Counted from the first letter of the stretch, positions 53,050-62,820 are shown. The stretch is 64,000 nt of DNA from Mesorhizobium sp. ES1-4 (GCF_020164745.1 NZ_JAIUGV010000001.1:186001-250000), one strand, 5' to 3'. Notes: generated by a model from the sequence alone, not told the origin. A program made the numbers and translations.

Positions 53050-54117
53050 TTATTGCGGCAGCTTGTCGTCGACGCCTTTGACGTAGAAATTCATGCCGAG
53101 CAGCGTGCCGTCGTCGGCGACCTCGCCGTCCTTCAGCCAGGGCGTGCCGTCCTGCTTGGCGATCGGCCCGGTGAAGGGGTTCCAGCCGTCGGCGATCTTC
53201 TTCTCGGTCGCCTCGGCCATCGCTTTCACGTCGTCGGGCATGTTGGTGTAGGGCGCGAGCTTCACCGCGCCGTCCTTGATGCCGAGCCAGACATTGTCGG
53301 GCTTCCAGGTTCCGTCGATGGCTGCCTGGACCCGGCTGATGTAGTACGGACCCCATTCGTCGGTCAGCGAGGTCAGCTGCGCGTGCGGCGCGAACTTGAT
53401 CATGTCGGACGACTGGCCGAAGCCATGCAGCTTGCGCTCTTCGGCCACCTGCAGGGGGGCGGTCGAGTCGGTATGCTGGACGATGATGTCGGCGCCCTGG
53501 TCGAACAGCGCCTTGGCGGCGTCGGCTTCCTTGCCCGGATCGAACCATGAGTTCACCCAGACGATCTTGGCCTTGAAGTTCGGGTTGATCGACTGCGCGC
53601 CGAGCATGAAGGAGTTGATACCCATCACCACTTCCGGAATCGGGAAGGAGACGATGTAGCCGGCGACGCCGGACTTCGATTCCTTGGCGGCGATCTGGCC
53701 GAGCACGTAGCGGCCTTCATAGAAGCGGGCATTGTAGATGCCGAGATTGTCCCCAGTCTTGTAGCCGGTGGCGTGCTCGAACATCACCTTGGGAAACTTC
53801 TTGGCGACCTTCACTTCGGCGTCCATGAAACCGAACGAGGTGCCGAAGATCAGCTTGCAGCCTTCGCGCGCCAGGCGCTCGAAGGCGCGGTCGGCGTCGG
53901 GGCCTTCCGAGACGTTCTCCAGATAGGCCGTCTCGACCTTGTCGCCGAGCGCTTTCTCGACTTCGAGGCGGCCCTGGTCGTGTTGGTAGGAATAGCCGAA
54001 ATCGCCGATTGGGCCGGTATAGACCCAGCAGGCCTTCAACTTGTCGGCGGCCTCCGCTGACGCGGCCAGCGACAAAGCCGCTGTCGTCGTCATCAGGGCA
54101 ATAAGCAGTTTTATCAT
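53050..54117 (-). CDS. BMP-family ABC transporter substrate-binding protein (nucleoside)
   Basis: Periplasmic binding protein of 355 residues, related to Med/PnrA-type purine nucleoside receptors and used by BmpDEFG/NupABC-type importers. A signal peptide (MIKLLIALMTTTAALSLAAS, then AEAA) is followed by KACWVYTGPIGDFGYSYQHD, GCKLIFGTSFGFMDAEVKVA, and GYIVSFPIPEVVMGINSFML. No lipobox cysteine is seen, so it is soluble in the periplasm. It is the last gene of a four-gene operon and is followed by a terminator. Confidence 0.93.
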   Translation of the reverse strand: MIKLLIALMTTTAALSLAASAEAADKLKACWVYTGPIGDFGYSYQHDQGRLEVEKALGDKVETAYLENVSEGPDADRAFERLAREGCKLIFGTSFGFMDAEVKVAKKFPKVMFEHATGYKTGDNLGIYNARFYEGRYVLGQIAAKESKSGVAGYIVSFPIPEVVMGINSFMLGAQSINPNFKAKIVWVNSWFDPGKEADAAKALFDQGADIIVQHTDSTAPLQVAEERKLHGFGQSSDMIKFAPHAQLTSLTDEWGPYYISRVQAAIDGTWKPDNVWLGIKDGAVKLAPYTNMPDDVKAMAEATEKKIADGWNPFTGPIAKQDGTPWLKDGEVADDGTLLGMNFYVKGVDDKLPQ

Positions 54118-54167
54118 TGTGTTACCTCTCTGTGTTAGCCTTGGAGCTTCCCGTCTTTTTGTTGTTG

Positions 54168-55088
54168 TCAACGATCCGGAACGAATGGCTGCCCCAGGGA
54201 TGCCGGCGTGTTCATCATCGTCAGACGCTTGTTGCGCGAGATTAGAACGAGAACCACGACGGTTGCCAGATAGGGTAGCGAAGAAAGCATCTGCGAAGGC
54301 ACCGGAATGCCAAAAGCCTGTGCATGAAGTTGGCCGATCCACACCGCGCCGAAGATGTAGGCGCCGGCCAGCACCCGCCATGGCCGCCAGGATGCGAACA
54401 CGACCAGCGCGAGCGCGATCCAGCCGCGACCGGCGGACATGTTCTCGACCCACTGCGGCGTATAGACCAGCGACAGATGTCCGCCGGCAAGGCCGGCGCA
54501 GGCGCCGCCGAAGATCACCGCGAGGTAGCGGTAGCGGATCACCTTGATGCCAAGCGCATGCGCTGATGTGTGGCTGTCGCCGATCGAACGCAACGTCAGC
54601 CCGGTACGCGTCTTGAACAGGAACCACATCACCGCGGCTGTCAGCGCGATTGAAATATAGAACACGGGGTCCTGGCCAAACAGCAACTTACCCACGACAG
54701 GGATCGAGCTGAGGCCGGGAATATCAAGGTTGGGCAACCTGACGCCCGGCTGGCCGACGAAGCGCGTTCCCATCATGCCGGAGAGGCCGAGACCAAGCAG
54801 CGTCAGCGACAATCCGGTCGCCACCTGGTTGGTGGCCAAGGACAGCGTCATGACGGCAAACAGCAGGGAGAAAAGCGCTCCCACGACGACCGCAGCCAGA
54901 AGGCCGATCCAGGGCGATCCGGTCAGATAGCCGGCTCCGAAGCCGCCGACGGCGCCCATGACCATCATGCCTTCCACGCCGAGATTGAGCACGCCGGAGC
55001 GTTCGACCACCAGTTCGCCGATCGCGGCGATCAGAAGCGGCGTCGCCGCCGTGGCGATGGTCAGGAGGATGTTGACGGTAATGTCCAT
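54168..55088 (-). CDS. ABC transporter permease (nucleoside uptake, second permease)
   Basis: Inner-membrane permease of 306 residues of the branched-chain amino acid/ribose-type BPD_transp_2 family. It begins MDITVNILLTIATAATPLLI and ERSGVLNLGVEGMMVMGAVG is the coupling/EAA-like region; about eight hydrophobic segments follow. Its ATG overlaps the stop of the upstream permease by one base. Together with the neighbouring permease, ATPase and BMP protein it forms a complete importer. Confidence 0.93.
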   Translation of the reverse strand: MDITVNILLTIATAATPLLIAAIGELVVERSGVLNLGVEGMMVMGAVGGFGAGYLTGSPWIGLLAAVVVGALFSLLFAVMTLSLATNQVATGLSLTLLGLGLSGMMGTRFVGQPGVRLPNLDIPGLSSIPVVGKLLFGQDPVFYISIALTAAVMWFLFKTRTGLTLRSIGDSHTSAHALGIKVIRYRYLAVIFGGACAGLAGGHLSLVYTPQWVENMSAGRGWIALALVVFASWRPWRVLAGAYIFGAVWIGQLHAQAFGIPVPSQMLSSLPYLATVVVLVLISRNKRLTMMNTPASLGQPFVPDR

Positions 55089-56218
55089 CAGCGGGCTTCC
55101 TTCAACTTTGGCGCAGCCTCGAGTTTCGCGGGGGCTTGCCGTTTGGTCAGCGCCAGGCCGATCAATCGAATGCGGTAATGAATGAGCGTGTCGCAGCCGA
55201 GCACGAAGAACAGCAGCATGCCCTGGAACACTCTCGCCACCTTGTCGGAAATGCCGAGCGCGCTTTGCACCGCCTCGCCGCCGAGATAGGTCAGCGCCAG
55301 CACGAGACCTGCGGCGACGATGCCGAGCGGATTGAGGCGGCCGAGGAAGGCCACGATGATGGCGGTGAAGCCGTAACCAGGCGAAATCACCGGCTGCAGT
55401 TGCCCGATCGCGCCGGAGACTTCCGAGATGCCGGCGAGCCCGGCAAGCGCGCCCGACAGCAGGAAGGCAAAGAACACCATCCGGTTGAGGCCGAAGCCGG
55501 CGAAGCGCCCCGCCCTCGGGCTCGAGCCCAGCACGCGGACCTCGAAACCCTTCAGCATGCGGCCCATCAGGATCCAGATCAGCACCGCGGCAACGAGTGC
55601 GAAGACGAAGCCCCAATTGGCGCGCCCGGCGTCCGGCATCAGCTGCGGCAAGGTGGCCGCGTCGCCGAACTGGATCGTCTGCGGGAAGCCATGGCCTTGC
55701 GGATCGCGCCATGGACCGCGCACCAGCCAGTCGAGGAAGAGCTGGGCGACATAAACCAGCATCAGGCTGGTCAGGATCTCATTGGTGTTGAAACGGGTTT
55801 TCAGGAAAGCGGGAATGGCCGCATAGGCAGCGCCGCCAACCATGCCAAGCAAAAGCATCAGCGGCAGCACCAGCGGGCCTTCGAATTCAGGGAACAGCAC
55901 CGGAATGGCCGAGCCGAAGATGGCGCCGAAAATGAACTGGCCTTCGGCGCCGATGTTCCAGATGTTGGCCTTGTAGCAGACAGACAGGCCAACCGCGATC
56001 AAGATGAGCGGCGCCGCCTTGATCGCCAGTTCGTGCAGCTGCCAGACCTGGCTGATCGGTTCGATGAAGTAGATCCGGAACGCGGTCAGCGGGTTGACGC
56101 CGAGCAGCGCGAACATGATGGCGCCGGCGATGATCGTCAGGGCGAAGGCGATGAACGGCGACAGCATTGAGAACAGCGCCGAGCGCTGCGGACGTTTGAC
56201 GAGTTCCAGGCGCATCAT
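55088..56218 (-). CDS. ABC transporter permease (nucleoside uptake, first permease)
   Basis: Inner-membrane permease of 376 residues, BPD_transp_2 family, with the YufP/NupB-like extra N-terminal helix (PFIAFALTIIAGAIMFALLG) and the typical KANIWNIGAEGQFIFGAIFG loop. About ten hydrophobic segments are visible. ATG at 56218 overlaps the stop of the ATPase gene by 4 bp (ATGA), which favours it over longer frames. It pairs with the following permease as a heterodimer. Confidence 0.93.
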   Translation of the reverse strand: MMRLELVKRPQRSALFSMLSPFIAFALTIIAGAIMFALLGVNPLTAFRIYFIEPISQVWQLHELAIKAAPLILIAVGLSVCYKANIWNIGAEGQFIFGAIFGSAIPVLFPEFEGPLVLPLMLLLGMVGGAAYAAIPAFLKTRFNTNEILTSLMLVYVAQLFLDWLVRGPWRDPQGHGFPQTIQFGDAATLPQLMPDAGRANWGFVFALVAAVLIWILMGRMLKGFEVRVLGSSPRAGRFAGFGLNRMVFFAFLLSGALAGLAGISEVSGAIGQLQPVISPGYGFTAIIVAFLGRLNPLGIVAAGLVLALTYLGGEAVQSALGISDKVARVFQGMLLFFVLGCDTLIHYRIRLIGLALTKRQAPAKLEAAPKLKEAR

Positions 56219-57780
56219 GCTGTCTCCAGCGTATGTTCGGCGTGGCCGGGTTCGGCGCCGCCCATCAGCAACCCGACCTTCTCGAAGGTCGCTTCGGCGA
56301 TCGGCATCGGTTCCGATAGTACTCCATTGTGCATGACGGCGATCGCGTCCGATATTTCGAACAGCTCGTCGAGATCCTGGCTGATCACCAGCACCGCCGA
56401 CCCGCTGCGAGAAAGCTCGATCAGCGCCTGACGGATGTGTGCCGCGGCTCCGGCGTCGACGCCCCATGTCGGCTGGTTCACCACCATGACGCTTGGGCGG
56501 CGGTCGAGCTCGCGGCCGACGATGAATTTCTGCAGATTGCCGCCCGAAAGCGCTGCCGCTTCAGGATCCGGCGCGCTCTTGCGCACATCCATCGCCTCGA
56601 TGATCCGTTGCGAGGCTGCGTAGACGGCGCCGCTCTTGACCATGCCGCCGGTGCCGACAAAAGCCTTGCCATCCGTGGCATGGCGCGACAGCAGGAGGTT
56701 TTCCGAGAGCTTCATGCGTGGCGCGGCACCGTGGCCGAGCCGTTCTTCCGGCACGAAGGCAGCTCCCAGCAGGCGCCGCCCGGTGATGGTCAGGCCGCCG
56801 GCGTCCTTGCCGCGGATACGCACCGAGGTGGCATCCTGCTGCAGAACCTCGCCGGAGACGGATTCGAAGAACTCGCCCTGGCCATTGCCGGCGACACCGG
56901 CAATGCCGATCACCTCGCCGGCGCGGACATCGAGGCGGATGTTCTTGAGCGGAATGGAAAACGGCGTTGCCGGTTTGCGGTTGAGGCCGCGAATTTCGAG
57001 CAGCGGCTGCGCGGTTTCGATTCCCTCGGCTGGCGCCCGCACCACGGACTTTACCTCGCTGCCGACCATCATGCGGGCGAGCGAGGCGGCCGTCTCCTCG
57101 CGCGGATTGCAGTGACCGACCACCTTGCCATGCCGCAGCACGGTGGCGCGGTCGCAGATGCGTTTGACCTCTTCGAGCCGGTGCGAAATGTAGAGGATCG
57201 ATTTGCCTTCCGCGCGCAAGCGCTCCAGCGTCTCGAACAACTTGTCCGCTTCCTGCGGCGTCAACACCGATGTCGGCTCGTCCAGGATGATGAGTTGCGG
57301 CGTCTGCAGCAGGCAGCGGATGATCTCGATGCGCTGGCGTTCGCCGACCGACAGGTCGCCGACCAGCGATTCCGGATCGAGCGGCAGGCCGTAGCTGTAG
57401 GAAAGCGCCCTCGCCTTGGCCGCGATGCTGCCGATCGGCGAGCCGTCATCCAGCGACAGCGCGATGTTCTCGGCGGCCGTCAACGCCTCGAAAAGCGAAA
57501 AATGCTGGAAGACCATGCCGATGCCGAGCTTCTTGGCAACGCCCGGGCTGGGGATCCGCACCGCCTGGCCGTTCCAGAAAATCTCGCCCGAATTGGGCTC
57601 CAGCGAGCCGAACAGCATCTTGACAAGCGTCGACTTGCCGGCGCCGTTCTCGCCGAGCAAAGCGTGGATTTCACCTTTGGCGATGTTGAGGTCGACATGG
57701 TCGCACGCCGTCAGCGTGCCGAATATCTTGGTCAGGCCGCGAACCTCCAGCAGGTTCGCCCCATCATGATTTGCACTCAC
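56215..57780 (-). CDS. ABC transporter ATP-binding protein with two ABC domains (nucleoside uptake)
   Basis: Tandem ATPase of 521 residues, as in ribose/nucleoside importers. The first domain has Walker A LLGENGAGKSTLVKML, signature LSVGERQRIEI and Walker B LIILDEPTSVL. The second has the degenerate P-loop VAGNGQGEF and signature LSGGNLQKFIV. The start is probably the GTG at 57780 (VSANHDGANLL), since GGGAGG lies 4 bp before it; an ATG at 57792 lacks such a site. First gene of the operon; the promoter should lie in the 227-bp gap to the quinone oxidoreductase gene. Confidence 0.94.
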   Translation of the reverse strand: MSANHDGANLLEVRGLTKIFGTLTACDHVDLNIAKGEIHALLGENGAGKSTLVKMLFGSLEPNSGEIFWNGQAVRIPSPGVAKKLGIGMVFQHFSLFEALTAAENIALSLDDGSPIGSIAAKARALSYSYGLPLDPESLVGDLSVGERQRIEIIRCLLQTPQLIILDEPTSVLTPQEADKLFETLERLRAEGKSILYISHRLEEVKRICDRATVLRHGKVVGHCNPREETAASLARMMVGSEVKSVVRAPAEGIETAQPLLEIRGLNRKPATPFSIPLKNIRLDVRAGEVIGIAGVAGNGQGEFFESVSGEVLQQDATSVRIRGKDAGGLTITGRRLLGAAFVPEERLGHGAAPRMKLSENLLLSRHATDGKAFVGTGGMVKSGAVYAASQRIIEAMDVRKSAPDPEAAALSGGNLQKFIVGRELDRRPSVMVVNQPTWGVDAGAAAHIRQALIELSRSGSAVLVISQDLDELFEISDAIAVMHNGVLSEPMPIAEATFEKVGLLMGGAEPGHAEHTLETA

Positions 57781-58007
57781 AGTGCCTCCCATCCGGATTA
57801 CCGGACATGTTCTGTGTTCCCGCAAGCATCGTATGCGCGGCCGGCTCTCGGGCGAAAGCAGCACCCGACTTGAAAGAGCTTCAAGAATTTCAGCGGAAAC
57901 TCAAGGCGAAAGATTAGCCCTCCTCGCGCAGGGATGCGGTAGCCCGGTTTTCATGCACATCATGCCCGCGGCTGCGGCAGGGCGCTGAAAACCCAGGCAG
58001 ACCGTCG

Positions 58008-58985
58008 TCAGGGAACCAGGATGGTCGTGCCTGTCGTCCTGCGTCCCTCAAGATCCTGATGTGCCTTGCCGGCGTCCTTCAGCGCATAGCGCTGGTTGAT
58101 CTTGATTTCGACCGCCCCGCTGAGCACGACCTCGAACAGTGCGGCGGCGGAGGCGTCGAGGTGCTCTCGTTTGGCATTGTAGACGAACAGCGTCGGCCGC
58201 GTGGCGAACAGCGAGCCCTTCTGCGCCAGCAGCGACATCGAGAACGGCGGGATGGGGCCGGAGGACTGGCCGAAGCTGACGAACATGCCGAGCGGTTTCA
58301 GGCAGTCGAGCGAGGCCGGAAACGTGTCGTTACCCACCGAATCGTAAACGACGTCGCATTTCCCGCCGCCGGTGATAGCGGCCACGCCGGCGACGAAATC
58401 CTGCTCCTTGTAGTTGATGACATGGTCGAAGCCGTGAGCCTTGGCCAGTTCGATCTTGTCGGCGGAACTGGCTGTGCCGATGACCGTCGCCCCGAGATGC
58501 TTGGCCCATTGGCCCAGGATGAGCCCGACGCCACCGGCCGCGGCATGAAACAGGATCGTGTCGCCCGCCTTCACCTTGAACGTCCGGCGCAGGAGATATT
58601 CCGCGGTCATGCCCTTCAGCATCATGGCGGCGGCCTGTTCGTCGCTGATGCCGTCCGGCACCTTGACCACCTTGCTGGCATCGATGACCCGCTCTTGCGC
58701 ATAAGCACCCGTCGTCACGGCGTAGGCAATACGATCGCCCGCCTTCAGCCAGTCGACGTCCTGGCCGACTTCCAGCACCACGCCGGCGGCTTCGCTGCCC
58801 GGAATGAGCGGAAATCCGCCGGGCGGCGGATAGAGGCCCGAGCGATGATAGACGTCGATGAAGTTGAGACCGATCGCGGTATGCCTGATCAGGATCTGCC
58901 CCGAGCCCGGTTGGCCGGGATCGGCGTCCTCATAGATCAGCACTTCCGGGCCGCCATTGGCGTGGATGCGGATGGCTTTGGACAT
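58008..58985 (-). CDS. NADPH:quinone oxidoreductase (zinc-free MDR family)
   Basis: Medium-chain dehydrogenase/reductase of 325 residues, QOR type. Features are TAIGLNFIDVYHRSGLYPPP, PGSEAAGVVLEVG, and the cofactor loop FHAAAGGVGLILGQWAKHLG (AxxGGVG). The structural and catalytic zinc cysteines are absent, as in quinone reductases. It reduces quinones or other enones with NADPH. It lies upstream of the ABC operon on the same strand with a 227-bp gap, so probably separate. Start MSKAIRIHANGG is clear. Confidence 0.93.
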   Translation of the reverse strand: MSKAIRIHANGGPEVLIYEDADPGQPGSGQILIRHTAIGLNFIDVYHRSGLYPPPGGFPLIPGSEAAGVVLEVGQDVDWLKAGDRIAYAVTTGAYAQERVIDASKVVKVPDGISDEQAAAMMLKGMTAEYLLRRTFKVKAGDTILFHAAAGGVGLILGQWAKHLGATVIGTASSADKIELAKAHGFDHVINYKEQDFVAGVAAITGGGKCDVVYDSVGNDTFPASLDCLKPLGMFVSFGQSSGPIPPFSMSLLAQKGSLFATRPTLFVYNAKREHLDASAAALFEVVLSGAVEIKINQRYALKDAGKAHQDLEGRRTTGTTILVP

Positions 58986-59012
58986 GGACGGGATTCCTTG
59001 AAGAGCGGCTGG

Positions 59013-59831
59013 TCAGGCCTTTTTGGCACCGAGGTTGGGAAAGAACTGCATGATGCCACCAATGCTTGCGAGGTAGAGCCCGGTAACGGTGATGCCGATC
59101 TTGGTGAAGGTGCTGACCTGCTCGCCCAACACGCCGATCTGGTCGTAGAAGGCGGCGAGCGCCGCCTGCGCGAGTGCAAGCGCGCCGAAGGCGCACCACA
59201 ACAGCGTCATGCCGAGATTGATCGGCCGCAGCCGCACCACCCGTACCGGATGGATGAAGTTTATCGGGACAAAAGTCAGAATGCCGGCCACCACCACCAC
59301 CGCGAACGAAACCCATTGTCCCGGTTCGATGACGAACAGCGTGAACACCACCATGTTCCAGACCACGGGGAATCCCTTGAAGAAATTCTCCTTCGTCTTC
59401 ATGCCGGTGTCGGCATAGTAGATGGCGCTCGACACCACGATGATGGCCGCCGACAGAAACGACAGGCCCTCGCCCATGAAACCCCGTTGGTAGAGCGCGA
59501 AGGCCGGGATCAGCACGTAGGTCACGTAATCGATAATGTTGTCGAGGAGTTCGCCCGACCACGTCGGCAGGATTTCCTTGACCTCCAGCTTTCGCGCGAT
59601 CGGCCCATCAATGCCATCGACGAACAGAGCCAGTCCGAGCCACCAGAACATTGCCGTCCAGCGCTCCTCGCTCGCCGCCACCAGCGACAGGAAGGCGAGG
59701 AATGAGCCGGATGCCGTGAGCAGATGGACCGAAAACGCCCTCGCTTGTGGCCAGGTGACCTTCTTCTTTGGCCGCGGAATCCGATCCGTGATCTTCTTGG
59801 CCGCTTTCCTGGCCGTTGTGTTCTTGCTCAC
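59013..59831 (-). CDS. pcsA: Phosphatidylcholine synthase
   Basis: CDP-alcohol phosphatidyltransferase of 272 residues that condenses CDP-diacylglycerol with choline, a route found in rhizobia and other host-associated bacteria. The CDP-OH-P motif D-G-x2-A-R-x8-G-x3-D-x3-D is visible as FVDGIDGPIARKLEV followed by SGELLDNIIDYVTY. About eight membrane segments are predicted. The start is a GTG at 59831 (VSKNTTARKAAKK), overlapping the upstream DUF1326 stop by 4 bp (GTGA), so the genes are translationally coupled. A long in-frame N-terminal extension reads through DUF1326 and is rejected. Confidence 0.92.
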   Translation of the reverse strand: MSKNTTARKAAKKITDRIPRPKKKVTWPQARAFSVHLLTASGSFLAFLSLVAASEERWTAMFWWLGLALFVDGIDGPIARKLEVKEILPTWSGELLDNIIDYVTYVLIPAFALYQRGFMGEGLSFLSAAIIVVSSAIYYADTGMKTKENFFKGFPVVWNMVVFTLFVIEPGQWVSFAVVVVAGILTFVPINFIHPVRVVRLRPINLGMTLLWCAFGALALAQAALAAFYDQIGVLGEQVSTFTKIGITVTGLYLASIGGIMQFFPNLGAKKA

Positions 59832-60442
59832 GGGCCCCGCCAATCCAGCTTGCATATCTCGGCCGAGCGGCCCGCGAAATTCCAGTTTCGGCCAAAGGCC
59901 CGCATCTTGCTCTTGTCGGACCTGGCCACGATGATCTCCGGCGCGATCCAGTATTCGGAATTCGTGATCACCGTATCCTTCTCGCGGTCCTTGCCCGCGA
60001 TGGGCGTGACCGCCCCGTCGATGATCTTCGGTATCTGGAAAATGCGCGTCTTGTCCTGCGTCTCGTAGCTTATCGGCACCTGTTCGACGCCCAGGAACTT
60101 GCCGACGAGGATGGATAGCAGCGACGTGGTCCCGCCGGCTTTGCCGGTGAAGATCTTGGTCAACGCCTTGACCGCGTAGACCGAGGCTCTGTTGTCGATG
60201 AACAGGCCCGCGGTCCAGTTGCCGCGGCTCATGTAGCCGGGGATCTCCATGATCAGCCCAAGATTGAGGCCGGAGAGGTCGACATCGCCGAAATGACCGG
60301 CGTCGATACGAAACCCCGCCCAGGTCTGGCAATAGCCCTCGGTCGGAGGATGACTGCCAAGCGACAGAACGCAAGGACAAAAAACCGTGCAATTGCAGGA
60401 GAGCACGAGTTCTCCTTTCATTGCCCAGCTCTGATCTGCCAT
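59828..60442 (-). CDS. DUF1326 family protein
   Basis: A 204-residue soluble protein with a conserved cysteine cluster near the N terminus, LSCNCTVFCPCVLSLG (C-x-C-x3-C-x-C), likely binding a metal or iron-sulfur centre. The start MADQSWAMKGEL follows GGGGGAAATTCG; an ATG at 60460 is possible. DUF1326 proteins are often adjacent to DUF2182 genes, as here (14 bp gap), and the pair has been loosely associated with heavy metals. Coupling to pcsA is unusual. Confidence 0.88.
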   Translation of the reverse strand: MADQSWAMKGELVLSCNCTVFCPCVLSLGSHPPTEGYCQTWAGFRIDAGHFGDVDLSGLNLGLIMEIPGYMSRGNWTAGLFIDNRASVYAVKALTKIFTGKAGGTTSLLSILVGKFLGVEQVPISYETQDKTRIFQIPKIIDGAVTPIAGKDREKDTVITNSEYWIAPEIIVARSDKSKMRAFGRNWNFAGRSAEICKLDWRGP

Positions 60443-60456
60443 CGAATTTCCCCCGG

Positions 60457-61344
60457 TCACAGCGAGACTACTAGCAGCGCGCCTGCCCAGACAAGCAGTA
60501 TCGCACCAGCCAGCCGGGTTGGAAGACTGCCCCTAGTCTGTTTTTCAATCAGAGTGAACACCCCGATCAACGCCATCCAGAAGACATTCATCACGCCCAC
60601 GGCGAACATCACCAGCATCAGGGCCCAGCAGCATCCCAGGCACCAGATGCCTTGCGCGACGCCGAGCCGGAAGACGCGGACGGTTCTGGCGCTCCAGTTC
60701 GAAAACAGGATCGAGAACGGGTTCCGGCACTTCGTCAGGCAGGCCTCCTTGAGGCCGCTGAACTGGTAGAGGCCGGCAACCAGCAAGGCAAGCCCACCGG
60801 CGATGCCAAGCACCGGATCGAATATGCCGCCGGAGGCGGCGAATGCGTGGACGGCAAGTGTCAGCGCCGCAAACAGAATCGAGGCGGCGAGCCAGACGCA
60901 GAGATAGCCGGCAACCAGCACCAGCGGATGGACGGCGGGCTCTCCCTTGATCTGCGCCGTATCGGCGATCTCGCAATAGGTACGGATCATCGGTGCGGCG
61001 GACGGCAGCATCGCCGCGATCGCCATGAGGAACCACATGACAATGAGCGCTAGGGCGCGCGGGCCGATGCTTGCGTCCAGCGGCGCCGGTGAAAGGCAGA
61101 GTGCGAAGAACCGTTCGAGGATGGCGGGCAGCGGCAGCCGCGGCAAGGTGCGCAGCAAAGCGTCGCCTGGCCCGCCGATCTGGGCCTCCGCGCTGCGAAT
61201 CGCCATCGCTGCAAGCAGCAGCCAGGCCAGCGCGATGCTTGCACCGACGACGATGGTGACCGTCAAGCGCGGATTGCGCGCGACGTTTGCCGCGGCACGT
61301 CCCGCGCGATCGAGGTGGCTGAAATCGTCCTGTTGGCCGGTCAT
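60457..61344 (-). CDS. DUF2182 integral membrane protein
   Basis: A polytopic protein of about 295 residues with some seven membrane helices and the DUF2182 signature region GVAQGIWCLGCCWALMLVMF and GVMNVFWMALIGVFTLIEK. The cysteine pair in CLGCC together with CLTKCRNP near residue 205 suggests metal binding. ATG at 61344 or 61386 may be the start; the former has GAG nearby, the latter GGGCAG. It is the first gene of DUF2182-DUF1326-pcsA and is divergent from the UbiH-type gene, 113 bp apart. Confidence 0.87.
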   Translation of the reverse strand: MTGQQDDFSHLDRAGRAAANVARNPRLTVTIVVGASIALAWLLLAAMAIRSAEAQIGGPGDALLRTLPRLPLPAILERFFALCLSPAPLDASIGPRALALIVMWFLMAIAAMLPSAAPMIRTYCEIADTAQIKGEPAVHPLVLVAGYLCVWLAASILFAALTLAVHAFAASGGIFDPVLGIAGGLALLVAGLYQFSGLKEACLTKCRNPFSILFSNWSARTVRVFRLGVAQGIWCLGCCWALMLVMFAVGVMNVFWMALIGVFTLIEKQTRGSLPTRLAGAILLVWAGALLVVSL

Positions 61345-61457
61345 GACACTCGAATGGGCCGAATCGCCGCGTTGATCAAGCCGCATGATCTGCCCTATAT
61401 GCGTGTCTCGACTGGCAGGTCTGGTGGCCGCCTCGCACAGCAAGCCGGAAGCCGATC

Positions 61458-62672
61458 TTGGAGCATCAGGGAACAGCGCGGATACTGATCGCAGGCACGG
61501 GGCCGGCCGGCTTGATCGCCGCGCTTGCCTTCGCCGATGCCGGCTTTCCGGTGACGATTGCCGGGCCTGAGATTTCGGCTCCCGATGGCCGCACCACCGC
61601 GCTCATGACGCCTGCCCTCAAGGTGCTCGAACGGCTGGGCGTGCTCCAGGACATTAGGCCCATGGCCGCCCCCTTGAAGGTGATGCGCATTGTCGACGCG
61701 ACCGCCCGGCTGATCCGTAGTCCCGTCGTCACTTTCCGTGCCAGCGAGATCGACGAGGAACAGTTCGGCCTGAACCTGCCCAACAACGTTCTTGGGCCGG
61801 CGCTTGCCGGCAAGGTGGCCGCGCATTCCGGGATCGAATGGCGCGGATCGATGGTGAAGGACTGGCATCTCGGCGCCGCAGAAGCCCGTGCCACGCTGGC
61901 TGACGGTAGCGAGATCGATGCATCCCTTGCGGTCGCTGCCGACGGCCGCCTGTCGCCGGCCCGCGAGGCCGCTGGTATCTCGACGGCGGCGCGCGCCTAC
62001 CCGCAGGCGGCGCTCGTTCTCAATTTCGGCCATAGCCGCGACCATGGCTTCACCTCAACGGAATTCCATACCGAGACCGGCCCGTTCACGCAGGTTCCGC
62101 TGCCGGGCAATCGCTCCAGCCTTGTCTGGGTGGTCAAGCCTGAGACCGCCAGGGAGCTTGCGGCATTGGACGACGCAGCGCTCTCACCGCGCATCGAACG
62201 ACAGATGCAGTCGATGCTGGGCCGGGTAACCGTGGAGCCGGGCCGTCAGATTTATCCGTTGTCGACGGTGACCCCCCTGCGTTTTTCGGCGCGACGGGTG
62301 GCGCTTGTCGGTGAGGCCGCGCACGTGTTCCCGCCGATCGGTGCGCAAGGCCTCAACCTGGGCATCAGGGATATCGACGATCTGATTGGAATCGCACGTG
62401 AAAATCGTGACGATCCGGGGGCTGCTTCTGCCCTTGCCATATACGATTTCAAGCGCCGCCCCGATATTCTGGCGCGCAGCAGCGCTGTCAATCTGCTCAA
62501 CATGTCGCTCCTTTCGGACATGTTGCCGGCACAGATGGCCCGCGGCGCTGGTCTTGGAGCGCTTGGCGGCTTTACGTCGCTCCGCGCCTTTTTCATGCGC
62601 GAAGGGCTTCGTCCCGGCAGCGGCTTTGCGGCGCTTGCGGGTGGCCTGCGGAGGCCGACGCGGCAGCAGTAG
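61458..62672 (+). CDS. UbiH/UbiF-family FAD-dependent hydroxylase
   Basis: Flavoprotein monooxygenase of 404 residues used in ubiquinone ring hydroxylation. The FAD GxGxxG (ILIAGTGPAGLIAALAF), the DG motif (AVAADGRLSPARE) and the GD-type FAD contact VALVGEAAHVFPPIGAQGLN are present; E replaces D in the GD motif (GEAAH). The start is a TTG at 61458 preceded by GGAAG. Whether it acts on C1, C5 or C6 of the quinone ring cannot be told; alphaproteobacteria use broad-range UbiL/UbiM-type enzymes. Confidence 0.88.
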   Translation: MEHQGTARILIAGTGPAGLIAALAFADAGFPVTIAGPEISAPDGRTTALMTPALKVLERLGVLQDIRPMAAPLKVMRIVDATARLIRSPVVTFRASEIDEEQFGLNLPNNVLGPALAGKVAAHSGIEWRGSMVKDWHLGAAEARATLADGSEIDASLAVAADGRLSPAREAAGISTAARAYPQAALVLNFGHSRDHGFTSTEFHTETGPFTQVPLPGNRSSLVWVVKPETARELAALDDAALSPRIERQMQSMLGRVTVEPGRQIYPLSTVTPLRFSARRVALVGEAAHVFPPIGAQGLNLGIRDIDDLIGIARENRDDPGAASALAIYDFKRRPDILARSSAVNLLNMSLLSDMLPAQMARGAGLGALGGFTSLRAFFMREGLRPGSGFAALAGGLRRPTRQQ

Positions 62673-62820
62673 CGACCTTGCGGATTTTGCCGCGGTATCG
62701 CGACGTTTATCAAAAACCTTTGTGGCCGGTATCGCGTATCTTGAGGGCGCTCATACGCTCGGGATTGAATTAACGCCGAGTCTGCGCCAAATAAAGTCAA
62801 GGAATTCAGTGGTGAGTACG

